A stretch of DNA of 64,000 nt, taken from NCBI RefSeq assembly GCF_001039355.2, contig NW_019774214.1:358214-422213 (forward strand), read 5' to 3'. The position numbers and the translations under genes are program-made. Shown here one piece after another: positions 1-12,889 of the stretch (its first letter is position 1; each line of letters begins with the position of its first letter). Below the pieces are notes generated by a model. It worked only from the letters and a program-made list of their open reading frames with translations. It was not told where the DNA came from and did not search any database. Origin of the DNA: Lingula anatina. Its lineage: Eukaryota; Brachiopoda; Lingulata; Lingulida; Lingulidae.

Positions 1-562
1 AATATATGAGAATAGATTAACACAAATGTAGCGTACAACAAAGTGATAATACAAAAGCCATTTATACATGTACATACTTTTATTTCATAATTTAAAAAAA
101 ATGTCCAAGTAAAAACTGTTTTAAATTAAATTATGCATAACAAACGGGGAAAGAATATGGAATATTTACTTTTAGAGGTTAAGAAACTTAAAAGAAAATG
201 AAAAGTTAAGGAGAAGGGAGAAACAATGTCCACGATTTTAAATATGCCGTTTAACAACACATGGTGACATTAAAGTAAAATATCGTGGGTGTATAGGTGC
301 AAGGAACGCAGAGTATCCTCGAACCCGATATGGGGCAATTGAGGGCGTTCCTATTATAAACGAATATACTGGTAACAACATCTCTTGCTCTGTTCGCCGC
401 AGTTAACATATCATCAAACAAAGAGTCATAGGGGGCTACACAGCCTTCATGATCTTGTTCAGATATGATCGGCCAAGAAATCCCAGCATTTTAAAACAGT
501 TCATCAATGTTTGGTTAACATGCTCTAGCACAAAGTGCAGAAAGGGATGTGGCGTTATGGAT
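1..562 (-). other. A1 3' UTR and downstream flank
   Basis: No gene is seen. The stretch matches, in reverse complement, the DNA after the stop codons of A2 (7157-7700) and A5 (10562-11110). A reversed AATAAA lies at 79-84, the likely poly(A) signal, giving a 3' UTR of roughly 480 bases. Confidence 0.65.
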
Positions 563-832
563 TTAGTCGGTTCTGGCCATTTTGATGTTTCTGTCACCGG
601 AGAAGAGTCTGGCGATCATGGCCTCATTGAGAGCCCAGTCGTAGATCTGGACCTCATCGAGGAAGCCGACCAGGTTGGTGTTGCGGAAACCGCCATTGGC
701 CTCACAGTCCAAGTCTCTGCCCATGTATAGTGGAGCAAGGGTAGCTGGGATAGAACCTGAGGAAAAGATAATTTGAGCTCATTATACTCTAATGAAGTAG
801 GCTTGAATGTAACTCATAATTTGATAATGAAT

Positions 833-883
<51 letters not shown>

Positions 884-2566
884 TAGATGAAGCATGTACT
901 TAGAGGTAATACAAGAGTCAAAAACATTGAAACTCTCTAGCTTTTTATGTTTTTTTTAGCCGAATCAATTTTAATTGAAACAACATTTCATTATAATTTT
1001 CTACTCACCAACAGCGATCTCATCCACAGACAGATGTCCGTTGACGTACAGTTTCAGTCTGAGACCATCGTAGACCAGGGCCACGTGGTTCCAGCCGTTT
1101 CCACCGTAGGAGCCAAGATCAACAGTCACGAGGGTGCCGTTGTTGTCGATGAGGACACGGCCGCCAATATGGCCGCGGTCAGAGTACATGGTGATGGTTG
1201 GCTCGATGGCGCAGTTGCCGTTGCTGAGAAGACCCTCACGCTCGTTCTTAGCATGGGCGGCGTTGTCGTACCAGAAAGAGATGGTGAGGGCAGAGCCCCA
1301 TGGGTAGTTGTTGAAACGTGGGACCTCGCAGTGGACGGTGCCGTTGAAGTGAGCAGCATATCCGACCTTTCCTGGGGCAAGTTCTACACCAGCGCAGTCA
1401 GTCCAGAAGTTGTCGACCTTGGTGTCGGTATCCTCATCGAATGGCCACAGGGCGATAGCCTGGAGATCTAGAAGGAAAAGTTTCATTTTAAAGACAAAAA
1501 ATCCTTTGTGTTGATAAAAATTTCCCTCACGGCTATTATTTTATAGTATAGGGTTTTGAAAAAGTTTTAAAGAAAGGTATATGTGTTCTGTATGTGTTAA
1601 CGCTATTCATTTTTGTGCTTATCGTACAATGCATGCCATTTGAACCTCGCGTATTTACCACACAGCGATTTTTACATACCTGGAACCATGCACATGCATC
1701 TGTGGACGTTGAACTCCCACTGTCCGCAGCTGACACGCTCGATTCTAGTCTCATCACCAAGGGTCTGGGATCTGTAGAAGGTGTTGGCATCACCCCAGAC
1801 GGCCAAGTAGGTCCATCCGTCAGGGCCGTCACATTTGCCGTCAAACTGGGGAAGGGTGGTGTAACCGATGGTGGTGGTTGGTGGTGGAGCTTAACAAGAT
1901 AAATTTTTTGATAAATGAGTCTGAAGTAAATGCAATAAATGCATCTGCTAGTAATTTATGGCTGTACTAAATACATCATGCGATAAAATTTTGTAAGAAA
2001 GGAAATTGAAATTATTTTTGCGACGCTCTCTCGTCAGCGCTGTTTAGTTTTTAGAGGTGTTTTTAAATGTGAACTGTCTGTTGTCTTACTTCTTGGTGGG
2101 CACTGTGGGTATGGGACCTTGCTGCCTGGGCAGGTGGCGACCTCACAGGGGACACAAGTCACGATGCTGCCGTCGAAGAGGGTACCTTCGGCACATTCCT
2201 TCAGGTGAACCTTAACGTTCAGGTTCTCGTCTAAGTCGCACTGGAGGTAAGTTCTGCAGTCTTCTGGGTTCTCGTAGTAACCGACGCCATTTCTCTCCTC
2301 AATGCACTTCTTGCAGAAGTCATTGAATTTGGGAGCTGAAAAGAGAACAACGAGAAATAAAATATTGGTTATATGCAAAAGAAAATGAAGTTAAACACTT
2401 AATAAAATTCATTATTGCATTTTATTTTATTTAAGCTTATTTAGTTAAAAAAACATAGTTGATATAAGCAAAAAAAGAAAAAAAAAAGAAAGTACTCACC
2501 CAAATGATGCTCGTCGTAGACAGCGAAGGCACTGCTGACAAGGGCAAGGAGGACAATGCGCAACAT
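563..2566 (-). CDS. A1: secreted chitin-binding (CBM14) + LamG-like protein
   Basis: Complement join of 2500-2566, 2090-2335, 1680-1889, 1009-1467 and 563-756; every border is GT..AG and the frame stays open for 391 codons. Residues 1-15 are a signal peptide (MLRIVLLALVSSAFA). Residues 23-104 form a Cys-rich CBM14/peritrophin-A module (DFCKKC, PEDCRTYLQC, KECAEGTLFDG, TCVPC). Residues 105-174 are a Thr/Pro linker plus a short Cys module (GKCDGPDGW, VSCGQWEF, CMCM) that I do not recognise. Residues 175-391 form a LamG/ConA-like fold (ALWPFDED, NHVALVYDG, GFLDEVQIYDWALN) with two NGT sequons. Such proteins are secreted and bind chitin matrices; mollusc shell proteins of the Pif/BMSP type combine similar domains. 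Third-position C/G bias in the exons is strong, suggesting high expression. Copy-specific changes include Ile4. Head to head with A2. Substrate and role are inferred. Confidence 0.88.
837..880. repeat. (AT)n microsatellite in A1 intron 5
   Basis: An uninterrupted AT dinucleotide run of about 22 units. A2 has an equivalent (AT)n run at 6843-6892 in the same intron, whereas A3 and A4 lack it, so A1 and A2 share a more recent intron ancestor. Confidence 0.9.
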
Positions 2567-2777
2567 GGTGAAGCTGGAAGTGGATAAGTAACAGTCATTC
2601 ATATTTGCTTGCTTAATATCGACGCTTATATTTTTCTTTCACTGCAACGTTGCTCGATTTAAGGCAGATCCAGATCAATTTTAGTAAAACAACCCTCATC
2701 CTTTCTGTGTATGAAGTAAAACAACTTCGTACCGTCCAACCCAAGATGTAAGACACTGGTATAACTCAGTCACTTAC

Positions 2778-2851
2778 CTTGTGGTGTAGGTGATCTCTCT
2801 AAGCTGTGAGCAGGGAAGATACTGGAACTCTGAGACGTGGGGGTTTATATA
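2778..2851 (-). promoter_or_regulatory. A1 TATA box and non-coding exon 1
   Basis: On the minus strand TATATAAA occupies 2844-2851. About 25-30 bases downstream begins a leader that ends at 2778 with CACAAG before the donor GTAAGTGAC. The coding exon starts after a roughly 200-base intron, seven bases before the ATG. The same block occurs at A2, A3 and A4. Confidence 0.75.
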
Positions 2852-4465
2852 CCGAAAGAGAAACAAATGCATCCTTCATTTTCCTACGTCTGAATAAAAA
2901 CACAGAACAGCCATTCACAACAGAGGTTAGAGGCAGGCGTCTGTTCAGTAAGACTAATCTGGCAATAATCAGTCACTGAGCGTCTCATCAGGAATGTCAG
3001 TGACAATAACGCGTTCTTAATTTAGGGAGATGGACGTTAAGATATCCGAAGATATTATCTAGAAGTGCTGCCGCCCCTGTACATTTTCCAAATCCTTAGA
3101 ACACGAGAGTCTGTGACTGTTCAGACAGATTATTGTTGTCAGAGGTGGTGTCAGTAGTGGCATTATGTGTTATAGCGTGGGACTTAACCGATCTTACAGC
3201 AGTCAATTTATAAAGTTCATACAAAGGGATATTATGAAATTGCATATGGTTAGGTGTTACAACCCGATGTCTTTCTGTCAACATCACAAGCACACCTCTA
3301 ATATAATGTTTGGTACAGAGTTTTTTAATTTGTTTTATTGCGTGATAGTGAGAGGTATGGCAATGCTAAAATATTGATCAAACAGAGAGCATCTATGGAT
3401 AGGACGACAGAAATTTAAATGTTGATCTTCAAAACACGTTCAGTTTAAGCATATGGTGGAACAAAAAGCTGATAATATTGCGATTAAGGAAAATTCCCGT
3501 AACTTTGGTAGTCAAATTCACACATATTCAAGTCTGATATGAAAGAATTCACATACCTTAATTTAAACAGCATATGACTATACTGTAAAAGAGTGTTATT
3601 GACAATAGCAAATGTCATACGAGTGAAATGTAAAAAAACTTAAAAAGGTAATTAACCTTCCGTAAGCCTAAAAAACTGCAACCAGGCTAGCACAAGTTTT
3701 CTCGTAAGTTTTATTCTATTTTAATCTGCCGTTGCAAAAATAATTTCATTTTAGTTCAAGTTTTCATAATATTACAATAATTATTTCATTTCATTTTGGT
3801 GTCTAATGATATTATAAGGATTATTTTGTTTTATTTTGATGTTTTGTTATCTAACAATAATATTTTTATTGATTTTTATGTAGGAGAATATTACACATAA
3901 CATTGGAGTGATAAGCATCGATGGAGGGCTGTGTAGTCTAATTTATAAAAAAATAATATTAATAAGATAAATTATTTGTATAATCAAGTCAGATATATTA
4001 TGTGCACGTTATATTTAGTCTTTATAATGATTAGTTTTCATTTTACACTATTCGTCCCACACTTGTTATGTCAGGTAGAAAAATTGTCTACTGTCATACA
4101 CTATTCTACCAAATGAATAAATAACATGAACAAGAAATAAAGTAATTAGCACGAGGCACCTGCATAGTATAATCCCTTAGGTGAGATATTCAACACTATT
4201 CATGATCACAATCATCACTGTCACTGTGCCCAGTCACGTCTTCTACATATACTGTCAATACATATCTGTGAATATCTAAATGTCGGTCTTTACACGCCAA
4301 GAATGCCTTATTAACACTGGCATTGTTAACGAGCCGTTGTGTGACTGATAATTGTCAGGTAATTATCACCAAACAGTCGTCTGCCTCTAACCATTGCTGT
4401 GAATGGCTGCAGTGTGACTTTATTCAGACATGGGATAGTGAAGAGAGCATTTGTTTCTCTCTCGG
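2852..4465. other. Shared upstream spacer between divergent A1 and A2
   Basis: Contains no convincing gene; the small reading frames here are not conserved. Part of it (about 2990-4440) is repeated upstream of A3 (12,890-14,400) and before the gap at A5 (8,935-10,150). A block near 4370-4465, carrying AACCATTGCTGTGAATGGCTG-like and TTCAGACATGGGATAGTG-like sequence, is found in front of the other copies and is a good candidate for promoter-proximal control. Confidence 0.6.
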
Positions 4466-4539
4466 TATATAAACCCCCACGTCTCAGAGGTCCAGTATCT
4501 TCCCTGCTCACAGCTTAGAGAGATCACCTACACCACAAG
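4466..4539 (+). promoter_or_regulatory. A2 TATA box and non-coding exon 1
   Basis: TATATAAA at 4466-4473. The leader ends at 4539 (CACCACAAG) before the donor GTAAGTAACT. Near-identical in sequence and spacing to the A3 promoter at 14,417-14,490. Confidence 0.78.
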
Positions 4540-4958
4540 GTAAGTAACTGAGATGTACAGGTGTCTAACATCTGAAGTAGGGCGATACCGTGTTGTCTCA
4601 CTTCTTACTCAGAAAGGTTTAGGATTGTTTTGCTAATACGGAAAGAAATATGACATTATCTGTACCTTACTTCGTTTCTCTCAATGCTGTCTTTAAATAC
4701 AGCATCGAATACCTTTGCAAAATGGTCAAATGTATCAAGGCGGCAAGGTAAAGGTACATATACAGTAGTAACTCACTTTAACTTCGGCAGTATTAAACAG
4801 AAATGATTGCCGGAAAAAATTGACAAGTAATGTCTATTTTTATTGGTTGTTGAGTGGATCTCCGTTAAATAGAGAAACACCTCAGCGAAGTAATTATAAG
4901 TGTCGAAATTAAACAAGCAAATATGAATGAATGTTACTTATTCATTTCCAGCTTCACC

Positions 4959-6839
4959 ATGTTGCGCCTTGTCCTTCTTGCCCTTGTCAGCAGTGCCTTC
5001 GCTGTCTACGACAAGCATCATTTGGGTGAGTATTTAATCTTTTCTCTTGATAATATTAATCAGATTTATAACTAAATAAGCTAAAATAAAATAGAATGCG
5101 ATAATAAATTTGATAAAGTGATTAACTAGATTTTCTTTTGTATATAACCAATAATTTATTTCTCGATGTTCTATTTTCAGCTCCAAAATTCAATGACTTC
5201 TGCAAGAAGTGCATTGAAGAGAGAAATGGCGTCGGTTACTACGAGAACCCAGAAGACTGCAGAACTTACCTCCAGTGCGACTTGGACGAGAACCTGAACG
5301 TTAAGGTTCACTTGAAGGAATGTGCCGAAGGTACCCTCTTCGACGGCAGCATCGTGACTTGTGTCCCCTGTGAGGTCGCCACCTGCCCAGGCAGCAAGGT
5401 CCCATACCCACAGTGCCCACCAAGAAGTAAGTTAACAGAATCGTCACATTTCGAAGTACTTTTAAAAAAGCTCAACAGCGCTGGCGAGAGAGTGTTGCAA
5501 AATAACAATTTCAATTTTCTTTATTTTAAATAGTTTTATTGTATGATGCAGTTGTATTCAGTACAACCATGAAGTACTAGCAAATACCTTTATTTCAATT
5601 AACCAGACTCACTAACCAACCGTTTCTTCTTGTTAAGCTCCACCACCAACCACCACCATCGGTTACACCACACTTCCCCAGTTTGACGGCAAATGTGACG
5701 GCCCTGACGGATGGACCTACTTGGCCGTGTGGGGTGATGCCAACACCTTCTACAGATCCCAGACCCTTGGTGACGACACCAGAATCGAGCGTGTCAGCTG
5801 CGGACAGTGGGAGTTCAACGTTCACAGATGCATGTGCATGGTTCCAGGTATGTAAAAATCTCTGTGTGGTAAATACGCGAGGTTCAAATGGCATGCAATG
5901 TCCCGATAAGCACAAAAATGAATAGCGTTAACACATACAGAACACATATACCATTCTTTAAAACTATTTCAAAACCCTTTACTATAAAATAATCATAAAA
6001 ATAGCCGTGAGGGAAATTTATATCAACACAAAGGATTTTTTGTCTTAAAAATGAAACTTTCCCTTCTAGATCTCCAGGCTATCGCCCTGTGGCCATTCGA
6101 TGAGGATACCGACACCAAGGTCGACAACTTCTGGACTGACTGCGCTGGTGTAGAACTTGCCCCAGGAAAGGTCGGATATGCTGCTCACTTCAACGGCACC
6201 GTCCACTGCGAGGTCCCACGTTTCAACAACTACCCATGGGGCTCTGCCCTCACCATCTCTTTCTGGTACGACAACGCCGCCCATGCTAAGAACGAGCGTG
6301 AGGGTCTTCTCAGCAACGGCAACTGCGCCATCGAGCCAACCATCACCATGTACTCTGACCGCGGCCATATTGGCGGCCGTGTCCTCATCGACAACAACGG
6401 CACCCTCGTGACTGTTGATCTTGGCTCCTACGGTGGAAACGGCTGGAACCACGTGGCCCTGGTCTACGATGGTCTCAGACTGAAATTGTANCTTCTCAGC
6501 AACGGCAACTGCGCCATCGAGCCAACCATCACCATGTACTCTGACCGCGGCCATATTGGCGGCCGTGTCCTGATCGACAACAACGGCACCCTGGTGACTG
6601 TTGATCTTGGCTCCTACGGTGGAAACGGCTGGAACCACGTGGCCCTGGTCTACGATGGTCTCAGACTGAAACTGTACGTCAACGGACATCTGTCTGTGGA
6701 TGAGATCGCTGTTGGTGAGTAGAAAAGTATAATAAAATGTCTCAATTAAAATTGATTCGGGTATAAAAAAAAACATTAAAAGCTAGAGAGTTTCAATGTT
6801 TTTGACTTTTGTATTACCTCTAAGCACGTACTTCATCTA

Positions 6840-6894
<55 letters not shown>

Positions 6895-7156
6895 TCAAAT
6901 GACAAGTTACATTCAAGCCTACTTCATTAGCGTATAATGAGCTCAATTTATCTTTTCCTCAGGTTCTATCCCAGCTACACTTGCTCCACTGTACATGGGC
7001 AGAGACTTGGACTGTGAGGCCAAAGGCCTTTTCCGCAACACCAACCTGGTCGGCTTCATCGATGAGGTCCAGATCTACGACTGGGCTCTCAATGAGGCCA
7101 TGATCGCCAGACTCTACTCCGGTGACAGAAACATCAAAATGGCCAGAACCGACTAA
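4959..7156 (+). CDS. A2: secreted CBM14 + LamG-like protein, exon 5 broken by a gap/duplication
   Basis: Exons 4959-5025, 5181-5426, 5638-5847, 6070-6714 and 6963-7156 follow the plan of A1 and A3. The first Met lies seven bases after the exon 2 acceptor and starts the same signal peptide. Exon 5 is 645 instead of 459 bases because 6306-6490 is repeated after an n at 6491; the reading frame stays open through it. The last exon is the most divergent of the family: Lys-Gly-Leu-Phe replaces Asn-Gly-Gly-Phe after CEA, Ile replaces Leu in GF(L)DEV, and Tyr replaces Phe in RLFSG. Without the repeat the product is 391 residues. Whether the longer exon is real or two unmerged contig ends cannot be told here; I favour the latter. 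Confidence 0.82.
6306..6676 (+). repeat. 185-bp direct repeat around an n, inside A2 exon 5
   Basis: 6306-6490 and 6492-6676 are the same LamG coding segment, differing at about three positions (for example CTC/CTG twice and TTG/CTG). The junction carries the unknown base at 6491. The unit plus n is 186 bases, so frame is kept. Most likely overlapping contig ends or two alleles that were not merged. Confidence 0.85.
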
Positions 7157-7629
7157 ATCCTCAGCGTCAGTTCCCTATCCGAGCTTTGAGCTAGAGCATG
7201 TTAACCAAACATTGATGAACTGTTTTAAAATGCTGGGTTTTCTTGGCCGATCAATTTTAAATAATATCCTGAAGGCTGCGTAGCCCCCCCATGACTCTTT
7301 CTTTGATGTTATATTAACTGCAGCGAACAGAGCAAGATATGTTGTTACCAGTATATTCGTTTATAGGAACGCCCCTTAATTGCCCCATATCGGGTTCGAG
7401 GATAGGCGTTCCTTGCACCTATACACCCACGATATTTTATTTTAATGTCACCATGTGTTGTTAAACGGCATATTTAAGATCGTGGACATTGTTTCTCCCT
7501 TCTTCTAAACTTTTTCATTTTCTTTTAAGTTTCTTAACCTCTAAAAGTAAATGTTCCATATTCTTTCCCCGTTTGTTATGCATAATTTAATTTAAAACAA
7601 TTTTTACTTGGACATTTTTTAAATCATGA

Positions 7630-7635
7630 AATAAA
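7630..7635 (+). terminator. A2 poly(A) signal
   Basis: AATAAA about 475 bases after the stop codon. The matching position follows A5 (11,027-11,032) and A3 (17,336-17,341). Confidence 0.65.
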
Positions 7636-7699
7636 AGTATGTACATGTATAAATGGCTTTTGTATTATCACTTAGTTGTACACTACATTTGTGTTAATT

Positions 7700-10199
7700 T
7701 ATTCTCATATATTTTAATTAAATTTTGTTGTGAAATATAAGTTGAAACCTTAATTCCATCAGTACGTAGAATAGAGCAGTTATTTTTTAAAATCATCATC
7801 TAGTACTTTTCCTTTCCTTTAATCTCTTACCTGTGCACCTTTATCAGGGAATGAGGCTATCCAGATAAATAGCCTCTATCCGTGCTCCTCAACAATTACC
7901 TTAGAAAAGACAGGTGCAATCATGATATTCCACCATAACGAAAAACATTAAAATAATAACCAAAATGAGTTAAAAATGATTAAGTATAATAATTAAGTAT
8001 TGTTAAACGCCATATACCCCCCCCCCCAAAAAAAAAGACAATGAAATAATGTACTGTAAGCTCAAGGGACAGAATTTTGGGAAATAAAACAGCAGTAGTC
8101 ATTGGATCACCCTGAAACTTGGTAAACTTATCTTTATTTTTTTGGGTTGCAGTCTCCAGTTGTGTGTTTATAAATACGATGTATGTAATTCCCTGACCCA
8201 CGCGTAAACGTCTCTGTTGAATGAAAATGACTCGAAAACAATGAAGTGCCATTCGAGTACTCGACAAAAGTTGCACGTGACTATACAATGACATGCCTCC
8301 TTTTTCGCAAAGCCCGTTTCATCCCAACTCCGCGCCCACATTAAATGTCTTCTCCTTTACTTTCTTTAGAAAAGATTTACACTAATTTGAAATTGGATGA
8401 TGACATTATATTTGACTTACTTACGACACTTCACGGAAATGACACTTTATCATACTGAATCAGAATAATAGAATAGCATTGTCATTGTCCCCTTTTTACA
8501 ATCAATCCGTCACTGGGATCTGTACAAATGAATAACTAGTAACATATGACCCTCATCATGTTTAAATTCACTTGCCATCTTGTTCGGAAATGTATTGTTT
8601 AAAGTTCTTAAGCGTGTACTTCTTTTATTAACGGCTCCAGCAAATTTACCAATCCATATCTCTTGTCCTAAGAGGGGTGGGGGAACTTATAAAAGCACAA
8701 AAGCAAGTGTTATTCTCGTTTATTGCTGAAGCAGTGAGGTTCACAACACAAAAGTAACAGGGATGTCAACATTGACAATTGCCAGAGAGGGAGATTTCCT
8801 CGATCGCCCCACCTTTCCACACCAACAAAAAAGCTGCTTTTTTATTTTGAAGTTAACAATTTTCTTTAATGATTTGGAAAAGGAAGGCCCCTTTTTTTTT
8901 TAAAGAAACGTATTTAAAGTTTTTACAGTGTCAGTGACAAAAACGCGTTCATTTACGGAGATGGACGTTAAGTTATCCGCAGATATTATCTAGAAGTGCT
9001 GCCACCCCTGTACATTTTCCAAATCTGTAGAACACGAGCGTCTGTGACTATTCAGACAGATTATTGTTGTCAGAGGTGGTGTCAGTAGTGGCATTATGTG
9101 TTATAGCGTGGGATACATGAATACGTCTTCTATTAGGACATAACAACAGTCAACTTATGTGCAAGTTGTGGAATGTAATAAATATGGTTCAAAAAGTACA
9201 CATACAGTACTTGTCTTTGGCTGATCAGGAAGGTTATTGTTACGGGTGGTATCAGTGGTATCAATGTTAACTGGTACTATCATCGTTAAGGAACAATTAG
9301 TATAATATAACTACTAAAAATTGGTACTGCAGTTGATCAACTTGCGAGTCGCCGCAGCTAATGTGGCTCCTTAAGTACACACAACGGATATCTTTGAAAC
9401 AACACTTTGGATATGATATGTTGTTACTATCCGATGTCTTATTTTTCTTACTATAAACTTTTCAAAGCACATCTTTTCAATGCAGAGAATCTTTTGTCTT
9501 TTATTTCGGGGAAGGTGCTTTACGTTTTATATCATGTGGTATGAGTCAGGGATATAAAACCGATAAAAAATCGGTCAAGCCGGGGTGGGACGACATGAAT
9601 TAAAAGGATGCTCTTCAGAACACGTTCAGTATAAACATAAAGCTGATATTGCGATTTAAGGAAAAATTCCATTTATTTGGTAGCCAAATATACAATAATG
9701 CACTGTTATATTCTGCATATGAATGGATTCATTTAGAGCGGGAGGTCTACATATAAGAGCAGCAAATACAACAAACGAACGTTAAGGACAAAAGCTAATG
9801 AAGAGAATAATTGGAATAATTTTAAGAAAACTTGTCAGCCTCAAAAGATTGCTATCGGGTCTTGATGTGATGTTATACTTATTAATTTTTTTAAGTTTGA
9901 TTTTTGATAATATTACAGTAACTATTTTGTTTATTTGATGTCTTATAATATTTTTAGTTTAATCTTAAATAATATATTTTTTAAACATATTTATTCTCAA
10001 GAAGGTTAAATATTGTTGCAGTATAATTGAAGGTGGCAATTCAATAACAATAACAATAATTATTTTATTTCATTTTGATGTTTTACAATATTGTACATGA
10101 CATTATCATTGATCGGCGGTTATGTAAGCTAATTTAAAATTGTTTATAAAAGCAAATAAATGATTTGTGCATTTAAACCAGAAACACTTTGTGCACAGT
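7700..10199. other. Intergenic: no intact gene, relic of an A-type 5' flank
   Basis: About 7740-8250 resembles 11,130-11,720 downstream of A5, so it belongs to the duplicated 3' flank. About 8,935-9,150 matches the A1/A2 spacer (2,990-3,190) and 12,890-13,110. The homology to the A2 upstream region continues in pieces (9,580-9,700; 10,030-10,150) up to the n at 10,200. So the promoter and first five exons of A5 are probably lost in that gap, not absent from the genome. Confidence 0.55.
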
Positions 10200-10200
10200 N

Positions 10201-10233
<33 letters not shown>
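10200..10233. other. Assembly gap mark followed by a T33 run
   Basis: An n at 10,200 followed by 33 T. The A2 counterpart at this place in intron 5 is an (AT)n run. Low-complexity DNA probably broke the assembly here. Confidence 0.7.
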
Positions 10234-10235
<2 letters not shown>

Positions 10236-10367
10236 AAAGTTGCAAAGTTGTTGACTTTTGTAGTACATCGAAACATACACATCACTGCGATATTTATTAT
10301 CAAATTATAAGTTACATTCAAGCCTACTTCATTAGAGTATAATGAGCTCAAATTATCTTTTCCTCAG

Positions 10368-10561
10368 GTTCTATCCCAGCTACCCTTGCTCCACTATACA
10401 TGGGCAGAGACTTGGACTGTGAGGCCAATGGCGGTTTCCGCAACACCAACCTGGTCGGCTTCCTCGATGAGGTCCAGATCTACGACTGGGCTCTCAATGA
10501 GGCCATGATCACCAGACTCTTCTCCGGTGACAGAAACATCAAAATGGCCAGAACCGACTAA
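10368..10561 (+). CDS. A5: last exon only of an A-type CBM14/LamG gene
   Basis: A 194-base exon after TTTTCCTCAG-like acceptor sequence. It encodes the C-terminal part of the LamG-like domain (from SIPATLAPLYMGRDLDC to NIKMARTD, then stop), with Thr in EAMITRLFSG as its private change. Intron 5 sequence before it matches A1 and A2. Exons 1-5 are not visible; the gap at 10,200 sits 167 bases upstream while A-type upstream flank DNA ends just left of it. A gene truncated by the assembly is more likely than a pseudogene. Poly(A) signal at 11,027-11,032. Confidence 0.75.
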
Positions 10562-11032
10562 ATCATTTCCCTATCCGAGCTTGTTGCTAGAGCATGTTAA
10601 CCAAACATTGATGAACTGTTTTAAAATGCTGGGTTTTCTTGACCGATCATTTCTGAACAAGATCATGAAGGCTGTGTAGCCCCCTATGACTCTTTGTTTG
10701 ATGATATGTTAACTGCGGCGAACAGAGCAAGAGATGTTGTTACCAATATATTCGTTTATAGGAATGCCCTTAATTGCCCCATATCGGGTTCGAGGATACT
10801 CTGCGTTCCTTGCACCTATACACCCACGATATTTTACTTTAATGTCACCATGTGTTGTTAAACGGCATATTAAAAATCGTGGACATTGTTTCTCCCTTCT
10901 CCTTAACTTTTTCATTTCATTTTAAGTTTCTTAACCTCTTAAAGTAAATGTTCTATATTCTTTCCCCGTTTGTTATGCATAATTTTATTTTAACAATTTG
11001 TACTTGGACATTTTTTTAAATTATGAAATAAA

Positions 11033-12889
11033 ATTATGTACATTTATAAATGAAATTATGGCTTTTGTATTATTACTTTGTTGTACGCTACATTCGTGTT
11101 AATATATTCTCATATATGTTTATTTTGTTTTGAAAGATAAGTTGAAACCTTAATACCGTCAGTGCGCAGAAAAGACCAGTTTTTTTCTTTAAAATATACA
11201 ACTAGTACTTTGCTTTTCTTTTAATCTCTGAGGTTTAATATATATATATATATATAAGGGAATAAGACTATCCGGATAAATAGTCTCTATACGTGCCCCT
11301 TAACAAATGCCTTAGAAAAGACAGTTACAAGTCACCGTCAGAGAGAAATCGTCTTTGGAAATCATATCAGGCCACCATGACAAAATAAATAAATAGATAA
11401 ACAAATAATGAGCAAAATCAGTTAAACATTATTATAGGACATACACACCCTACTCAGTACAAAGGCTATGAAATAATGTAAGCTTATGGAACCAAATCTT
11501 TTAAAATAAAACGTAAGTGGTCATTTAATCACCATTAAACTTGAGTAAACTTTTCTCTTATTTCCTGGGTTACAGCCTCCGGTTATTAGTTCGCTAATCC
11601 AATGTATGAAAATCTCAGAATCACACGTAAACGCCTCTGTCGAGTGACATTTTAAAATGACTCGGAAACCTACCTGGCAAAAGTCTGACATGCCTATACT
11701 GGTCCAGCGGCATGGCTCCTTTTTGTATGAAGAGTTTACTTTAATCAAATACTTTGACCAAATGAAATAATAACGAAAAATCAAATCGACAGTTAGTATT
11801 TATTAAATTTTAAATGAAGTATGTTTTTGAAAAGTTTGACGTACAAAATTGATAATATATCTAGTAAAGAATTTCATCGGCTGTTTTACAACTCGGTCAT
11901 AATACAGCTATTTAAATCAATAGTTAAAAAAGGTTAATTTTCGCACTCTGCTATTTTAATGCCCATCGTGTCACTCTCATCGGGGATATCTTAGCTGGTT
12001 GTATACCTTAGGACGTTAGCATAATTTTCTGTGATGTTTTAGGTATAGTTGAGATATCATTAATTTTTTGAATACATAATCATATCAAATTTTCGTATTT
12101 CTCCTCAAACCTTTCGTAATCTGAACTACACTTTCTGTACACACTGCTACATATACTGTATATGGGGACCTGTCGGCAACCAGAACAAAATCTCAGGAGT
12201 TAGCTCTCCTGATTTACACTCTCTGATATACATGTATACCCTCTACTAGTCTATACTGATACGTTCTGGTGTAGTACCTAGGTGTACGCAAACATAGTAC
12301 ACTATCGAAAATATTAAATGGGAATGCAAAAGAAAAAATTACGTGCACGTCGGCAACCATATTTGATATGGAAATCCATCGCAGACACAACGAGGCATGA
12401 TTCATAGTATCGCTGAACGTTATGTTGACAATAGAATGCCTTTTTTTTTAAATACAATTTTCTAATGGAAAATATTAAAAAAACATTCATTCAAGATAAC
12501 AAGATTAAAATAGGTGCAGTATTTGAGTTTATGAAGTTTGAGTCCGTTGAAAGAAGAACTTATTTTTGCATCTAAGAACTTTTGTCTCCCGATTTAGATC
12601 AAAATGTTGAGACATATAATGATCTGTGCCTTATTTTGCGTCTGAGGTTTAAAATAACACACCTTTCTAACCTCCACTTAAACACCTTAGCTGATGATCA
12701 AGGTCCACTATAGGTCACCAAGAAGTGTCGTTCCATTTTTGCATTTATTTTCTAATACTGTTTTGGAATTTTCTTAGAGTTTATGAAAGGGGTAATTGAC
12801 ACTTACATATCCCATGAGTACAGGTCAAGTACTTTCACAATAAAACATGAAAAAAGATTAATATTAGTGCCGCAACTGTTTTAACAGTA
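11033..12889. other. Intergenic, no gene seen
   Basis: Up to about 11,720 it is a diverged copy of the flank downstream of A2. From there to 12,890 I see AT-rich sequence with short open frames only, a short (TA)n run near 11,240, and no recognisable protein or RNA gene. Confidence 0.5.

Noticed and set aside
947-1471. 174-codon plus-strand frame opposite A1 exon 5 (and equivalents at A2, A3, A4)
   Set aside because: Antisense shadow caused by strong codon bias of the LamG exon; no domain, and it breaks at the exon borders.
10106-10351. 81-codon frame across the n at 10,200
   Set aside because: Poly-Lys from a T-run next to a gap; no gene.
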